DNA from: Liolophura sinensis
Taxonomy: Eukaryota; Mollusca; Polyplacophora; Chitonida; Chitonidae
Assembly (NCBI RefSeq): GCF_032854445.1
Contig: NC_088297.1
Location: 6,963,740 to 7,027,739 of the forward strand
DNA: 64,000 nt
Reading direction: 5' to 3'
Below are positions 32,500 through 43,559 of the stretch, piece by piece (within the stretch, counting starts at the first letter, position 1; the number at the start of each line of letters is the position of its first letter). The notes beneath the pieces were generated by a model. It searched no databases, was not told the DNA's origin, and saw only the letters and a program-made list of their open reading frames with translations. Both the position numbers and the translations under genes were made by a program.

Positions 32500-33153
32500 T
32501 CAATCTCCTTCATCATTGATCATCCTTGCCATGTTTGTATCAAACGGGTCCTCTGTTCCATCCATACTTTGTATTTAAAAAATATAATAAAAAACGATCA
32601 AGAAAAAAACCCCATTATAACTGACACAGTAAGTATTTGTAGATAATAAGTAACAAATAAGTGTTAATACTTCATGTTTGGACTGAAGAAACAAAATGAA
32701 ATCACATAATTTAAAAGCATCAGAAAAAAGCCTATTAAAAACTACATTAAAATACCTTTTAATTACTTTGATTCAAAGTTTTGATAGTTTGGTGGGCTTT
32801 ATGGGCCATATTGATAATGACCTTATAGGGGCTGTCGCTATGAAAGAAATAAAAACTTTACATATGAAACCATCCCCTGAAAAAATGTTATGCAGTATTA
32901 CATACTAAAACTTCAAACACGTGCACGCTGTGTCGGTTTATTTAAAAAACGATTTGTTTTGCATGGTACATTTACATTGCGATTTCTCACCACAGTCTCT
33001 TTCCATTGTAAGAAAAGAACATCAGAAAACTTCCTTTCGTCGGGGTATATTGTGCCTCTCGTCTTTCTCCTTCCTTTCTGGAGACTAAGTCTCCCTTATA
33101 CTCCAGGAGGAAATCTCCCGTGTTAAATTTCTGTGAAGCAAATACTCCATGCT
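32500..33153 (-). CDS. KMT5A-like SET gene or fragment, two exons recognised
   Basis: Exon 32991-33153: acceptor TTAATTTTGCAG, then HGVFASQKFNTGDFLLEYKG and GSFLMFFSYNGKRL, the first half of a SET domain like KMT5A/set-1 (GVFA...GDF..EY.G). Donor CTGTG/GTGAGA in phase 2 joins exon 32500-32566 (acceptor TTTAAATACAAAG): MDGTEDPFDTNMARMINDEG, where SET proteins have D-A/G-T...R.IN. A TGA follows at once, so the catalytic DYG end is absent. This is either a truncated gene or one whose downstream exons were lost. A short ATG ORF at 33361-33450 (MASRRPKRKCRLQTLEKYSP) may be its first exon, but no phase-compatible donor was found. Lysine methyltransferase activity is not expected from this piece alone. 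Confidence 0.6.
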
Positions 33154-33360
33154 CTGCAAAATTAATACAAATAACACAAGCAACATACGTACCTCCAACG
33201 AAACAAACAAACAGTTTAACTTTTTTGCATTTTATACTGACAAGACTGCAAAACAATGATTTTAAATTAGTATAATAATGTTTTAGCATTAAAAGTAACA
33301 ATTATAAATACAGGTAATAAACAGAAACCAGTGATGGATTTACATTAGCCATTCAGAATG

Positions 33361-33450
33361 TCAAATATGCAACCCTAGGGCCTTAGACAAAGGGCTGTAC
33401 TTTTCTAATGTCTGAAGTCTGCATTTACGCTTTGGTCGTCTGGATGCCAT
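33361..33450 (-). CDS. Possible first exon of the 33-kb SET gene
   Basis: ATG followed by 29 codons rich in Arg/Lys (MASRRPKRKCRLQTLEKYSPLS), as seen at the N-terminus of short mollusc SET proteins. Position just upstream of the SET exon supports it; the missing donor argues against it. Confidence 0.25.
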   Translation of the reverse strand: MASRRPKRKCRLQTLEKYSPLSKALGLHI

Positions 33451-33519
33451 TGTCTACGTAAAGAGAAATCAACGGCAAATAATTTTTACATCGTAACACA
33501 GACCAAAGCATTACAAAAA

Positions 33520-35220
33520 ATATCAGGAATTAACCCTTCTGGATATATACTTCATGTTCTCCGGTAATTTGAAATTCAACAATTTCTGATATCTTTCACA
33601 TGTGTCGCAATGTTTAAGAAATGAACGGAGTGGTCTCATCGTACATTTTCTCCTCCTCTTAACTGCCCTCGCAAGCAACATTACAAATGTGGAAGGTGAA
33701 AGAGATACTTTTAAAAAGTGAAAAAGAGGAATTGGATTTGTGATACAAAACTGTTGAAGAAAAGAGTCGGAAGGATTTAAACAGATGACAGCGATATTAA
33801 GTTTCCTATCCCTATCAATCCACATGAAAAGTTTGTATTTCAGGGCCTGCTGGAAGACCTTTCGCATTCAAACCTCATATGCAAGAATTTTGATTTAGAG
33901 CAAAAGAGACATTTGAAAATATTGTATCCTGAATATTTGGAATTACTTCAGCGTGGAATGGAAGTTCGACACATTATTTGTGCATTAATATGGAGATGTG
34001 ACATATGTCTATTAAATACATTTGAAAGTAAAAGTGTTATTTTTGTGCATTTATGAAAGTATAACAATAAATATAATAATCGTAATATAATATCAATATA
34101 AAAATCCTTTTCTAGCACATTTGTCCGTAGGAAAGACCAAATTCAAGTCCAAATCACTATGTAACACACGCACCATATCCTCATTTAATGGAAATCTATT
34201 CATGAGCGTGTCCTTAATCCGAAGAATATAAGATCAAGACTGAATTAAGTATGCAAATTACACCAGACTGACATTTGCACACACCAGAAACATAAGAAAT
34301 CATTTTATTCATAGACTTCCATTTTGCAACTTAAGCCGTTAAATATGGACAGTAGTGCCACCCCGTCCCCTCAGACATGTGTAATGTCCAACAACAACAA
34401 CAACAAATTTGTCATTTTACGTATATAAAGCACGGGCAAAGGGTATAACAACAACAACAGTTTGTCTGCATTAAGATCAACTTCACACAATGAAACCACT
34501 CTACATATACTATATCTACATAATACGGAGAAAAAAATACAAATAACCATCTACTTCATTTCTCGCGCCTTCTTTATCATCTATATGATCGAGAAATGCA
34601 GCAGCCTGGTGGTCCAAGTTATCCAAGGGGGACAACTCTCACATTTTCTAAAATAAAGGGTTATTGGGGTTAAATCACCCAAAGCAGGGTTACTTAATAA
34701 TTTAAAGCAAATACAATTACAAGAAAGTACCTTTTCCGTTAATTATATAGCAGGCTGCTCTGTTTACAGCCGAAAAATACCGCAAACGTTTTATGGGCAA
34801 AATGAGAGGTCCCCATAAACCGTGAAGTCCCCACAGTCCAGGTCACAGGACGGTCTTAGGTCCCCATAAAACACCAAACACAAGTTCTCTAGCGGTAAAA
34901 GTGGACGTTTTTGTGTGTACGACAAATCGACGGCAGCGGTAAACATTGATAAAAAAGGAATTAAATCAGTAAATAAATTCATGATTAATTATAAACTGCA
35001 GTTGCATTCTGGTTGGCTCAAACTCTAGAGACCGAAAATATCTTGAATTAACTGGAATTCTCAACCAGGTATGCAGTCACATCTGAGCATTGACCCTCCA
35101 AAACCTCTGCAATCAGCAGAGTTTGTATCGAAATTATTTGTTTAGCATTCCGATGTGATTTACTAATGCATTTGAAAACATTTTATGTTATCTGCAAAAC
35201 TTTCCAAAACAATCCCGTAA
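33520..35220. other. No gene recognised
   Basis: AT-rich, with an (AAC)n stretch near 34395-34460 and a repeated AGGTCCCCATAAA motif at 34810 and 34858. A minus ORF of 114 codons at 33523-33867 has no domain. Confidence 0.35.
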
Positions 35221-35222
35221 AT

Positions 35223-35228
35223 TTTATT
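35223..35228 (-). terminator. Candidate poly(A) signal for the fucosyltransferase gene
   Basis: AATAAA on the minus strand about 200 bases past the stop codon. The region is AT-rich, so chance occurrence is possible. Confidence 0.3.
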
Positions 35229-35428
35229 TATGTTTAATTTTATGAAGACATTCCTAAACGTTTTGGATCAAACTATCGATTTAATATGCATATCGATAAA
35301 TTCCATAAGTTTCGGATTACACATACACTGTTTTAATCCGAAAGTCACATATTCACAACATATTGTTTTTGAAAAACTGCGGCATCCCTCGCATTCCTTT
35401 CGGATCCAGGCACATCACCACGCTCCAA

Positions 35429-36151
35429 TTATTCCATTGGGATCCAGTGTGAAGGGTAATGGTGGGAGAGGTTCCACTGCTGCGACAGTCTGGATCCCGG
35501 CAGAAACCTGCGGCTGTAGTACACGGTGTCGCCATTGACCAGCCACGCCATCCACCAGCCGAACGTTCCCACCGTCATGATGGCGTGCTGACACAGCGAC
35601 ATCACTGCCAGATCCTCCACGGCGCTCTGGCCGCGGACGAACACGGTGCTTTCTCCGGGGACATTCCCTGTACACCAGTCCATGGAATCGGAGCAGACGA
35701 CAAACACAACTCGATCGTACTTTTTAATGAAATACTGCTTAGCTTTTAAAATGTATTCCTTTGGGGCAACAGTCCCACCGCCAGATTTTACATCCGCCGA
35801 AAGTTTGTCCCCTCTCCGGACGTGAACTGCTACAAGTGTTACAGCTTGGGCGTTCGTGATGCGCAAGGATTTCAAATGCCCTGAAATTAGTTCTTCGGCG
35901 TGTTTTATGACGTCATATGAGAATTTAAACTGACATCGCAGTTCATGTTCGTATGTAACAAAGTAGAGGAATGACTGAAGGTAGCCATAAAGATGTGTGT
36001 GCTGATCGCTCTGGAATGCAACGGTGGCGTTGTCGAAGGCCGAAGATCTTGTTTCAAAATGACTTGGCATTCCAAAACAGACTGACTTGTTGCGATCACT
36101 CCTTTTCAAAGCCCACGTGTCAAAAACTTCATTGATGACGTCATGGGGCGT
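35429..36151 (-). CDS. Alpha-1,2-fucosyltransferase (GT11), C-terminal exon
   Basis: One exon of 240 codons from acceptor TCCCTTAATAG to TAA at 35429. It holds the GT11 motifs in order: VAVHVRRGDKL (GDP-fucose binding), VVFVVCSDSMDWC, then VEDLAVMSLCQHAIMTVGTFGWWMAWL and HYPSHW near the end. Such enzymes are Golgi type II membrane proteins that add fucose in alpha-1,2 linkage to galactose-ended glycans. The family is about 350 residues, so the N-terminal membrane anchor and the G.GRLGN motif should be in an upstream exon, which I could not find between 36160 and the SINE fragments at 37 kb. The exon is open and motif-complete, so it is probably from a working gene. The exact acceptor substrate cannot be read from sequence. 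Confidence 0.9.
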   Translation of the reverse strand, partial: TPHDVINEVFDTWALKRSDRNKSVCFGMPSHFETRSSAFDNATVAFQSDQHTHLYGYLQSFLYFVTYEHELRCQFKFSYDVIKHAEELISGHLKSLRITNAQAVTLVAVHVRRGDKLSADVKSGGGTVAPKEYILKAKQYFIKKYDRVVFVVCSDSMDWCTGNVPGESTVFVRGQSAVEDLAVMSLCQHAIMTVGTFGWWMAWLVNGDTVYYSRRFLPGSRLSQQWNLSHHYPSHWIPME

Positions 36152-36159
36152 CTATTAAG

Positions 36160-36950
36160 GGAATCATTCCCTTTGATCTGGCAATACCGTATAAGGACGC
36201 ATGCCGGAACATGTGGTTCCCCAAACCACCCACAAAGATCTTGCACAAAAGTTTCTACTATTTCTTCTCTGAATTTCCTTTAGACAGGAGCCCGAATTCT
36301 GCGAAGTCTCTGTGAAGCTGTGAAGACGTGAATACCCAATACATGTGATCTGAAGTGGCAGCCAATATGAACGGAGTAGTAAGACTGCGATGGGAATACA
36401 TATGATGAGTAGTAATTCTGTAAAAGAAAAAATAAAACAGAGAAACCAGTTAAAACAGATATGCCGGAAAACTAAGCATTTTATCTTAATTGTTCACTTG
36501 CAGATGCTGGTGAAACCATGCAAATTCCAAGCATATGTACGTGAAGAGGTAAACAACTAAGGTTTAGCAAACGCGGCGTTCAAAACACTGATTAACTTAC
36601 TATCATGTCTGTGCACTGGTTCGGATTACTATCATGTTGTGTTGAGAAGAAAAGACGGTTAGAGCAGTGACTCTTTGTTCGTGTGAGGACTTTGAACTAT
36701 GACGTCACGTAACTATGACATTGCAGTTTACATTATAGCGTCACACGTACTTGAACAGAATTGTAGTGTCTCGACCGATGAAGCAGTCGCAAGTGTTTCT
36801 TAGTATGAATATCTGGAGTATAATAAAATTGAATGTAAAGTTATGCTGCTTTAAAGGAAAATAGGGTATATTTTACCCATAAATGCAGCCAAGTCATAAC
36901 CCAAAAACTGTTTTGGCGACATATTGCTATTGGCAATTGGGACTTTCGTG
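36160..36950. other. Presumed intron or upstream region; nothing recognised
   Basis: No N-terminal fucosyltransferase exon or promoter could be supported. Confidence 0.3.
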
Positions 36951-36959
36951 ATAGAGTGG

Positions 36960-37105
36960 CTAGTGTGCAAACGTAGCACAACAGGAGCATCTATGAGTTC
37001 CAATCCATCTCATGTTGGCTCTCTCTCCTGACGTGCGTGGGAAGGTCTCTCAGCAGCCCGCGGACGGTTGAGGCTTAAAACACCAATAAAATAAATAAAA
37101 AATAT
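36960..37105 (+). mobile_element. SINE, diverged
   Basis: GAGTTCCAATCCATCTCATG (box B region), GGCTCTCTCTCCTGACGTGC and a tail AAAACACCAATAAAATAAAT. An internal part between the body and the tail is missing. Confidence 0.6.
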
Positions 37106-37149
37106 GCATTTAAAAATGCTATTGACAATACATCTTGTGTCTTGCCGAA

Positions 37150-37290
37150 CTTTGGAAAGGTCTGCAGCAACCTGCGCATGGTTGTGTGTCTCCCCCACGC
37201 TATGTCCCATTTCCTCCTACCATAATGCTGCATGTCCGCTGTCATATAACTGAAATAGTCTTGAGTACGGCGGAAAACACAAATTAAGTG
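37150..37290 (+). mobile_element. SINE 3' half, diverged
   Basis: AAGGTCTGCAGCAACCTGCG, CCTCCTACCATAATGCTG and CTTGAGTACGGCGGAAAACA in SINE order. Confidence 0.65.
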
Positions 37291-37299
37291 AACAATACA

Positions 37300-37940
37300 T
37301 CTATTAGTTTATTCGGATAACACATACAATTTATTTCCATCATATCATTACTTGCAGATTCCGAAACATTATAAAATGAGCCTAAAAAAGTAAAATACCT
37401 CTGATTACCAATAAATATAAGCACGTAATTTATAATAGATGCAAGAGAAATCCCTGCACTCACTTTTGTGTCTCGTCCATATCATCCTGTCCCAGGATCG
37501 CATCGTGCAAACGTCTTTTGTTGCTTCTAGATTTGATTACATCTGAGTTTAACGCTAAGTGTAACTATAATAGCCGACCAGAGTCTTCCTATTGGTCGTT
37601 ACAAAACACAAACATTGCTGACCACGAAGCGAGCAAGTTACCCAGTTAGATGTCTCCGCATGGGGATTTGAATGGTAAAATGACACATCCAAATCAGAGA
37701 CGAGATTCTGCTGGTAAGGAGTTAGCTGATGGCTGTCTCAACATTAATCCTCGGACTTTACTGGTTTGGAAATTATGTCTAATATTGATTATCTCCAACA
37801 GCTGTTGAACTTTCCATCTTGTGTTCATTTAATCAAAGATTTTTTCACAGCGTTAACAAAATATGCTCGGCTTTATACTTATCGACAGGTTTTCGTGGTC
37901 TGTATAGATTTTATGCTTGATAAAGGCAGTCGTTGTACAT
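37300..37940. other. No gene recognised
   Basis: AT-rich spacer between diverged SINE copies. Confidence 0.3.
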
Positions 37941-37949
37941 TGCATAAGG

Positions 37950-38155
37950 GGACCTTCCGGGCCTAGTAGATAGCGCGCAAGTACAGCGGAACGACCCAGA
38001 AGCCTCTTACCAATACAATGGCGAGTTCAAGTCCAGCTTATGTTATCTTCCCCTCCGGTCGTTGGTGTCCAGTTTCCGCCCACCATAATGCTGGCAGCCA
38101 TCGTATAATTTACAAGTAACCCTATTGTTGATCACGGCGTAAAATATCAATGAAA
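37950..38155 (+). mobile_element. SINE, old near-full copy
   Basis: Starts CCTTCCGGGCCTAGTAGATA (decayed head), then GAGTTCAAGTCCAGCTTATG (box B), CCGCCCACCATAATGCTGGC and GATCACGGCGTAAAATATCA. Confidence 0.7.
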
Positions 38156-38159
38156 TATG

Positions 38160-39190
38160 TGCATAAATACATATTTCCAGGAAAGTAGAATTCTTCTCCA
38201 TATTGTGTTTTACAGAGCAAACATGAGCAAAATTGCCATAGAAAATGCCTAAATATATCCGATTAGCTTGGCAGACGTCAGATAAGAAAAAGATTAAAAG
38301 ATTGAGCAAAAGGCAAAAGATCGCAATTGTGCAAGAAGTTCAACGGTTGTAAAACACATAATCATGTACAACCTAAGTTTTCTGAAACTTATTGCGTGGT
38401 TGATGTTCTTTTGACATATACACCCCTAAAATTATACAGTGTTACTTCTTTGCTGACGTTGCAATGAATGCAAAGTAAATCGTTAATGGTGAGGCTGACA
38501 TGAGGCTGACATCTTGATATCCTGATCAATATGCTGAAGGTCATTCGGTCCTTCAAAGAGCTCTGTGATTAAATCCAAAGCAAAAATGTCTTGAATGTTG
38601 ATTTATAGTCGTTCTATCTGGATATGGTTGACATATAAAGGGAGATTGATTAACGATGGGATAGGTTTACAATGATATTTACTCAGTCCAGGCCTCTGTT
38701 TACATTCTCACTATCTATATAAGTGTGAGATGGAGATCGCACTTGCACATGTCAGAGGAAGATGTAAATAAAAGTAACGAAGTGAATGAAATCTATGTCA
38801 CAGGATTCACGACGAGTGTCTGTATGATAAAATCCATCGCCTCCGCTTATCCTGCTGCATGCATGGTGTATCGTTTGCATCGGGTGTTGATAAACTGCAT
38901 TTAAACTACTTTTGTGGCTTGACTTATAAAATGTATTGTGCTACTGAGACGTTCATAGAGGTTTGTGACAACATCAGGGACGATGTGTAAGTGACATTCA
39001 GCAAATTGCTTCCAATCCTTCGATGCTAAAACTCCTTCATGATTTGTAAAGGAATAGCTTTTGTGCTATGAAACATGTTCAAGAGCTTACCGTTGGTACT
39101 CATGGATATATGCTGAAGAAGCCCATATTGGCCCCCCAATCTTCAACAGAATCGCATAACTGAGTTAAGAGATGATTATTAAAACTACAT
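38160..39190. other. No gene recognised
   Basis: AT-rich; no conserved ORF. Confidence 0.35.
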
Positions 39191-39229
39191 TGTTCTTTTC
39201 CATACAGGTTTGGAACCAGCACAACAAAC

Positions 39230-41726
39230 CTCAGGAATCACAGCCTAGCAGTTTCAATGACAATTGCAGGCACACTTTCTCCCATGAGCAGATGAACTCC
39301 ATTAAAATGGAGTAACCAATTCTTATATATGTCAGCGGGTGCAAAATCTTTAAGGAGAACAGGTGAATAATAAAGCAAATACGTACGCCACTCAAAAATC
39401 TAATTGTTTCAGCAAGAGGAAAATGCTTGGCCGTTTCACCCAAAATTCATCTGTCCCATTCTGAACAGCTTTTTCCGCAAATTGTGTTGTTTGATTATTG
39501 GACCGCTTTTCCATTACACCAGAAACTGGATAAACATGCCTATTTCAATTCCTTCACCTGGGTGCAAACAATGGTTGAAGCAATAATACCCATTAAACTG
39601 TTTAAAATTTTGCAGTGCAGGTCGTGCAACAGTATTACAAAGTCATAGAATAGCAGTGGTATTGTACAATGCTCATTACCATCTCTGCCCTTTCACCTTA
39701 TACCTTCAGACTCAAGAGAGAGGATTTCATCCAGAAAAGGTTTACAAAATCTGTCAAACCTTGGTTTGTTAGGTCCAAACCACAAAGACTGCAGCATGAC
39801 AAATTCTGATCTCTTAGCATAGGAAATTTCATTTATGTTACAAAATAATGGCCAGAAGGAAAAATTTGATGATTTGGACACAGGAACTCCATCAGTAGAA
39901 ACCGACAGTGAAATGTTATCGTTCTCTTTCAAAAAATCTCTGAGATGCATTACGTCTAAAGAACTTACCCTCTGTTAAGTCTGACAAACTTTCACTTTTA
40001 CGTTAACAATTGCTTTTTGTACACACTTAGCAAATCGTGGTTTTGAAACAAATCTTCTAGCTGCTCATACAATGGAATAGTTGAAAAATAATGACCATTA
40101 TTAGACAAACGAGACCTCTGAAAAGATTTGTCACAATCTAAAAAGCTGTACGGCTCATTTTGATCATGCTGACTAAGTAGGCACTGGCATTCAGGGCAAT
40201 AATGGTAAAAGACAATTTTTCTCCGGTACCATGAAAATATTTATCAAAGTAGTATTTACTCTTTGGAACACATGATTGTACAATTACATTCGGTAAGTCT
40301 AACAGATCTCTTAAGGCAATACCGTTTACTCGGTGTCTGACTACATGTGCAGGCGTTAGTGCCAAGAATTGTGACTTTGTAACATCAGATGCTTCATACA
40401 GTGGGGGTGTTATCACTAAAAATTTTGCCTATTGGGCTGTTCAGCAAAGTCTGTGTCCTCATAACGCGGCACTCTGTTGTACGACAGCTCCCCATTCTCA
40501 TTTCAATATCACCAACATCCTGAAAAATTAGAAATCATGTGAAAATAATCAATATTTTCATACATTCCATTTTACTCTGCTGCGGTTAAAGTGGAACTTG
40601 AATTTTAAATTATTACAAAAAATCAATTACTAATATTAACTAACATTAACTGAAATGGGATTTATGTATATAAGTACTGTTAAGCGTGCTGTTATGGTTA
40701 ATGTTATTCTGCTTTTATAATATCCTTTGAGCAAAAGTTTTCGTGAGTTTTATTATTTATTTGTACTTTTGCATTCACAAATGTGACCATCTGTTACGAT
40801 ATTAAATGTTTTGTTTCTGTGACAACATCTGTTGAAGGTTATAAAATAAAGTCTGTTTTTCCCACGACATTGATGATTCTAGTGATGATTTTCCTCTTAG
40901 AGGAATAGTCAAAATATTTTCGCTGGTTTATTTACCAAAGTAGTATTTAATGTATACTCAAGAATATTTCACATATATGATAGTGGTAAGCTATCAATGT
41001 TTCCAAGGAAGTATTAAGCTAATACTCTTGCTAAAATTAATGTACTGCAGCTTCTCACCCTAGAGGCCTTGATGAGTTAAATTCTTGTGATAAAAAGTCA
41101 ATCCAACTTCACAAAAACTTAAATGGCCCCATAACATGAATGAATCAGTCAAGAATCAAGCAAAATGTGTTACCTGAAAAATGTTACACCTTAAATGAAA
41201 TACAACTTTAACTGTAAGCACAAATTCATCCATATACCTGTGGTTTTGGTTATTTATTTATTTATTTGTTTGTTTCATTGGTGTTTTACGCGGTACTGAA
41301 GAATATTTCACTTATACGACGGCGGCCAGCATTATGGCGGGTGGGAACCGGGCAGGGCCAGGGGGAAACCCACGACCATCCGCACGTTGCTGACGGACCT
41401 TTCCACGTACGACCGGAGAGGAAGACAGCATGAGCTGGACTTGAACTCACATCGACCGCACTGGTGAGAGACTCCTGGGTCATTATGCTGCGCTAGCGCG
41501 CTAACCAACTGATCCACCTGTGGTTTTGAGTTAAATTTACCTCCCTATCTGCATCCCCAGTAAGCAGGGTGTTCGCACTGTCACAATTCTGCTCAGCACA
41601 ACGAGTTGCTTCCCCTTGTTCAGACTCCTCCCTCCTCCACCTGTATCTCGTTGTAGGAGGCACAGGCACCTGTGGGTCATCAAGGTAACGTTTGTATAGA
41701 AATGTTCTTCGATGATTACCCGACAT
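39230..41726 (-). pseudogene. DNA-transposon transposase, broken and split by a SINE
   Basis: The start is at 41726-41530 (MSGNHRRTFLYKRYLDDPQV, PTTRYRWRREE). After the SINE at 41249-41515 and a poorly conserved part, 40260-39960 reads FYHYCPECQCLLSQHDQNEP and FSTIPLYEQLEDLFQNHDLL, then 39950-39700 reads RDFLKENDNISLSVSTDGVP, SSNFSFWPLFCNINEISYAK and LWFGPNKPRFDRFCKPFLDE. 39640-39240 continues in shifting frames with a Cys/His pair and IRFLSGVR. The zinc-ribbon-like CPEC start and TDGVP...FWP...LWFGP...KPF blocks recur in metazoan transposase-domain proteins related to EnSpm/CACTA-type elements; the superfamily is uncertain. Stops and frame changes make it dead. Confidence 0.6.
41249..41515 (-). 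mobile_element. SINE, full length, perfect 13-bp target duplication
   Basis: Flanked by ACCTGTGGTTTTG at 41236-41248 and 41516-41528, identical. Tail left, head right with CGCTAGCGCGCTAACCAACT and the box B complement. The insertion lies inside the dead transposase. A perfect duplication suggests a recent event. Confidence 0.95.
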
Positions 41727-41729
41727 ATT

Positions 41730-42480
41730 GTCTCACGAAGAACTGATTTTCATGGAAAAGCTTGAATGATTTATGGTGATCGTCATTTTAGCATTGCCGG
41801 ATTTCCTCTCGTAACCACATGTACACATGATGATGATGATGGAGCCAGTCATCAGAAACCAAAATCACCAGGTGAATTTCAGCATACGTCTGTACACCTC
41901 TGACCTAAAAATAATAAAATGAGGTAAACATAAGTTATTAGTCTGCCTACCTCCTTAGAGTAATTTGATATCATTTAAAATATGTACTATCATAACTCGA
42001 TTATGAAAAAAGACCAGTTAAATTTCGATCTCGTGTAAATCTCGTGTAAATTGCAAAAACTGCCGGATGGCAGAAATGTGTTGGGCAAGGCGTTTAGGGG
42101 GCGGTGCATGCAGGACAGTTGATTGTGATAGATTCTTTTTATAGGATACCACAAGAGTTTTTCAAGGAGGACGATGCACTCATGTTTATTTCCTACAAGT
42201 ATGGGTCAAAGTAACTAGTACGGTAAATCAGTAAACATGTTCAAGGAAAGCAAGCCATTAGCTTTGGCATGCAGTAGCTAGTGGTATAATGACTACCCGT
42301 ATCTCACTGATTATAGTTTTTAATTTATATCATGTATATCTGTTTCGAATTCTACTTTTAGTCATGTTTATTCAAACACGTTGGTAAAGGTCAGCGTTTT
42401 AAAATGTGGTTTCCTTCATCCAGAAAGCTGAGAGCTTTTCATACAAATGAAAAGAAAAACATGAAAAAACTTTGAGTTAA
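41730..42480. other. No gene recognised
   Basis: Spacer; a short (GAT)n run near 41828. Confidence 0.35.
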
Positions 42481-42534
42481 ACACGTTCAAGATTTAAATG
42501 AGAAATTTTCGATATCTGTTACTCCTCATGGCCC

Positions 42535-42765
42535 TTTTCGTCTGTCTATTTGCCTGTTCGTCCCTTCGCCCTCCTTCTCTTTGTCCGTCCCTTCACAAGT
42601 CCGTCAGTCCCTCTGTTAGTCCCTTCGCCCTTCCTTCTGTCTTTCTGTCTCTCCGTCCCGTTCTGCCTGTCTGTCTGTCCGTCTGTCTATCCGTCCCTCT
42701 GCACCTTCGTCTTCTTATCTGTCTGTCTGCCCGTATCTGCGTCTGTCTCACTTCTGTTCACTTCT
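42535..42765. repeat. Degenerate (CTGT/CCGT)n pyrimidine tract
   Basis: Strong C/T bias on + with repeating TCTGTCTGTCCGTCTGTC. It creates overlapping ORFs rich in Ser, Leu, Val and Cys that are artefacts. Confidence 0.8.
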
Positions 42766-42789
42766 TTGTGACGGCCATACATGTAAACC

Positions 42790-43280
42790 TGTTCACCGGA
42801 AATTTGCAAACTTATTCTGAGATAATCGTTGGGTATCATGTCTTTTTGACCTTTGGATAGCCACAACTTAACTTACCAAATTCTAAATCCGTCATTGTGA
42901 CCACCATATCCGAGAACCCATTCACGGGAATTCCATAAACTTTTAATAAAATAATCATTTGGATCCATCCATGTGCATGTGTCATTTGGCCTTCTGAAGT
43001 CTATCCTTTCATAAAATTGACATTAAGCCTACTTAGCTTAACCGCCATAATTATCAAATAATTTCTTGTCTGATATATCTCTGAGTCTATTAATGAAATG
43101 CAAATTGTTTTGCCGAGATGGTTTTTGTGGATCTTTTATGTGCGCGGTGGTCTTTTCAAACTTTAAAATGCATTCATTTCCATACTAATGGGCTTAAGTT
43201 GTTACAGCAAAGAAAGAACTGCTGAGTTAGTCAGATACAGACACATGAAACATTCAAACCATATGAGAACTACAATCCCA
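42790..43280. other. No gene recognised
   Basis: No repeat family or ORF recognised. Confidence 0.35.
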
Positions 43281-43285
43281 CTGAG

Positions 43286-43527
43286 GGCCTCTGTGGTTCA
43301 GTTTTTTTTAGCGCTAGCGCAGCGTAATGGCCCAGGAGCCTTTCCATAATGCGGTCGCTGTGAGTTCAAGTCAAACTCATGCTGGCTTCCTCTCCGGCCA
43401 TAAGTGGGAAGGTCTGACTGCAACCTGCGGATGGTCGTTGGTTTCCTCCCAGCATAATTCTGGCCGCCGTCATATAAGTGAAATATTCTTGAGTTCGGCG
43501 TAAAACACCGATCAAATAAATAAATCA
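43286..43527 (+). mobile_element. SINE, near full length
   Basis: Head GGCCTCTGTGGTTCAGTTTT with a small T-rich change in box A, GCGCTAGCGCAGCGTAATGG, box B GTGAGTTCAAGTCAAAC, tail GAGTTCGGCGTAAAACACCG then (AAAT)n. Confidence 0.85.
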
Positions 43528-43559
43528 GATAAAATCTAACTGCTGTTTGTTTTCATTTT

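Noticed and set aside
34791-34982. AGGTCCCCATAAA repeated motif as transposon termini
   Set aside because: Two copies in the same orientation, no inverted pair and no target duplication.
42498-42860. Ser/Leu/Val/Cys-rich ORF of 120 codons
   Set aside because: Produced by the degenerate CTGT/CCGT tract; the overlapping frame is open too.
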